From assembly GCF_030652235.1 (NCBI RefSeq), contig NZ_JAUSBA010000042.1, positions 65,205 to 108,589 of the forward strand: a DNA stretch of 43,385 bases, given 5' to 3'. The position numbers were made by a program, and so were the translations under genes. Below are positions 43,265 through 43,385 of the stretch, piece after piece (the first letter of the stretch is position 1; each line of letters opens with the position of its first letter). Origin of the DNA: Cypionkella sp. Its GTDB lineage: Bacteria > Pseudomonadota > Alphaproteobacteria > Rhodobacterales > Rhodobacteraceae. Below the pieces are notes generated by a model, which was given only the letters and a program-made list of their open reading frames with translations, had not been told where the DNA came from and ran no database searches.

Positions 43265-43385
43265 TCATATCCAGAAGATGACGATGGCCGCGATGGCGAT
43301 AGCTGACATGAAGGTGTGGGCGCAGCGGTCGTAGCGGGTGTGGATGCGCCGCCAATCCTTCAGCTTGCCAAACATGTTCTCGATT
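43248..43385 (-). mobile_element. IS5-family insertion sequence, one end (cut by window edge)
   Basis: The 3' end of a transposase gene and its outer flank lie here. The flank beginning GGCTCTGGACTCATTGATCA (about 43248-43249 onward) follows a CTAG at 43245-43248, and CTAG/TNA targets are typical of the IS427 subgroup. The exact terminal inverted repeat cannot be fixed with only one end present. Confidence 0.7.
43265..43385 (-). CDS. IS5-family transposase, C-terminal fragment
   Basis: Read on the minus strand, 40 codons end in a TGA at 43265-43267. The residues IENMFGKLKDWRRIHTRYDR and then CAHTFMSAIAIAAIVIFWI match the C-terminal end of IS5-family (DDE) transposases of the IS427 type. The N-terminal part, including the DDE residues up to the final Glu, lies outside the window or at its edge; E in RIENMFGKLK would be the catalytic Glu region. 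The frame has no start in the window. GC content is high, like the genome and unlike the small gene beside it. Confidence 0.85.
   Translation of the reverse strand, partial: IENMFGKLKDWRRIHTRYDRCAHTFMSAIAIAAIVIFWI

Overview
The window looks like a chromosomal segment from a member of the Rhodobacteraceae (Roseobacter/Rhodobacter group, Alphaproteobacteria). The evidence is the GC-rich third codon positions, an alphaproteobacterial RpoH, the psd-pssA pair, an adrenodoxin-type ferredoxin, the hflKC-degP block, and small families common in this group (DUF1178, DUF2842, and apparent DUF6476 and DUF6524 members). No rRNA, tRNA, CRISPR array or prophage is visible. Most of the window is core genome. 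Accessory signals sit at the far left (capsule-type gene) and far right (AT-rich truncated gene next to an IS5-family end).

Layout. 1-3400 (minus): psd, pssA, a Gfo/Idh/MocA oxidoreductase and a capsule-type gene that runs off the left edge, with overlapping or closely spaced starts. 3502-5724 (minus): rpoH and an RluD-type pseudouridine synthase, with a 93-bp dispersed repeat between them. 5768-8015 (plus): a small membrane protein and a membrane hybrid histidine kinase. 8005-16050 (plus): an amidase that overlaps the kinase, a complete PotABCD-type ABC importer with two tandem binding-protein paralogues, and a second amidase. This looks like a unit for uptake and hydrolysis of a cationic or amide compound. 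16045-19085 (minus): a Stealth-type phosphotransferase, a family-2-like glycosyltransferase and a class II HDAC/AcuC-like deacetylase.

19137-23128 is mostly plus strand: a Nudix hydrolase, a DUF1178 protein, an SDR, a peptidoglycan-binding lipoprotein, an HD hydrolase and a membrane protein; a [2Fe-2S] ferredoxin lies on the minus strand between them. 23177-29266 (minus): rpiA, gor, hflK, hflC and degP. 29370-33019 (plus): mntH behind a Mur/Fur-like operator, a GST and L-serine dehydratase. 33236-37486: a DMT-family exporter that overlaps thiamine pyrophosphokinase tail to tail, then an 857-residue acidic low-complexity protein of unknown function. 37573-43067: DUF2842, purA, a DUF6524-like protein, a secreted coiled-coil protein, a VOC protein, secG and pyrG. 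43079-43385: an AT-rich small gene that appears cut by an IS5-family element.

Strongest leads: (1) the DegP protease has Cys instead of Gly in its GNSGG active-site motif, a one-base change; (2) the amidase-PotABCDD'-amidase cluster with a GCCTAAGC-box region in front of potA; (3) the 857-residue protein with ordered ends and a disordered acidic middle; (4) an inverted pair of about 93-bp intergenic repeats 36 kb apart; (5) a terminator hairpin ending about 25 bp before pyrG. I found no wholly new multi-gene system that can be proven from sequence alone.
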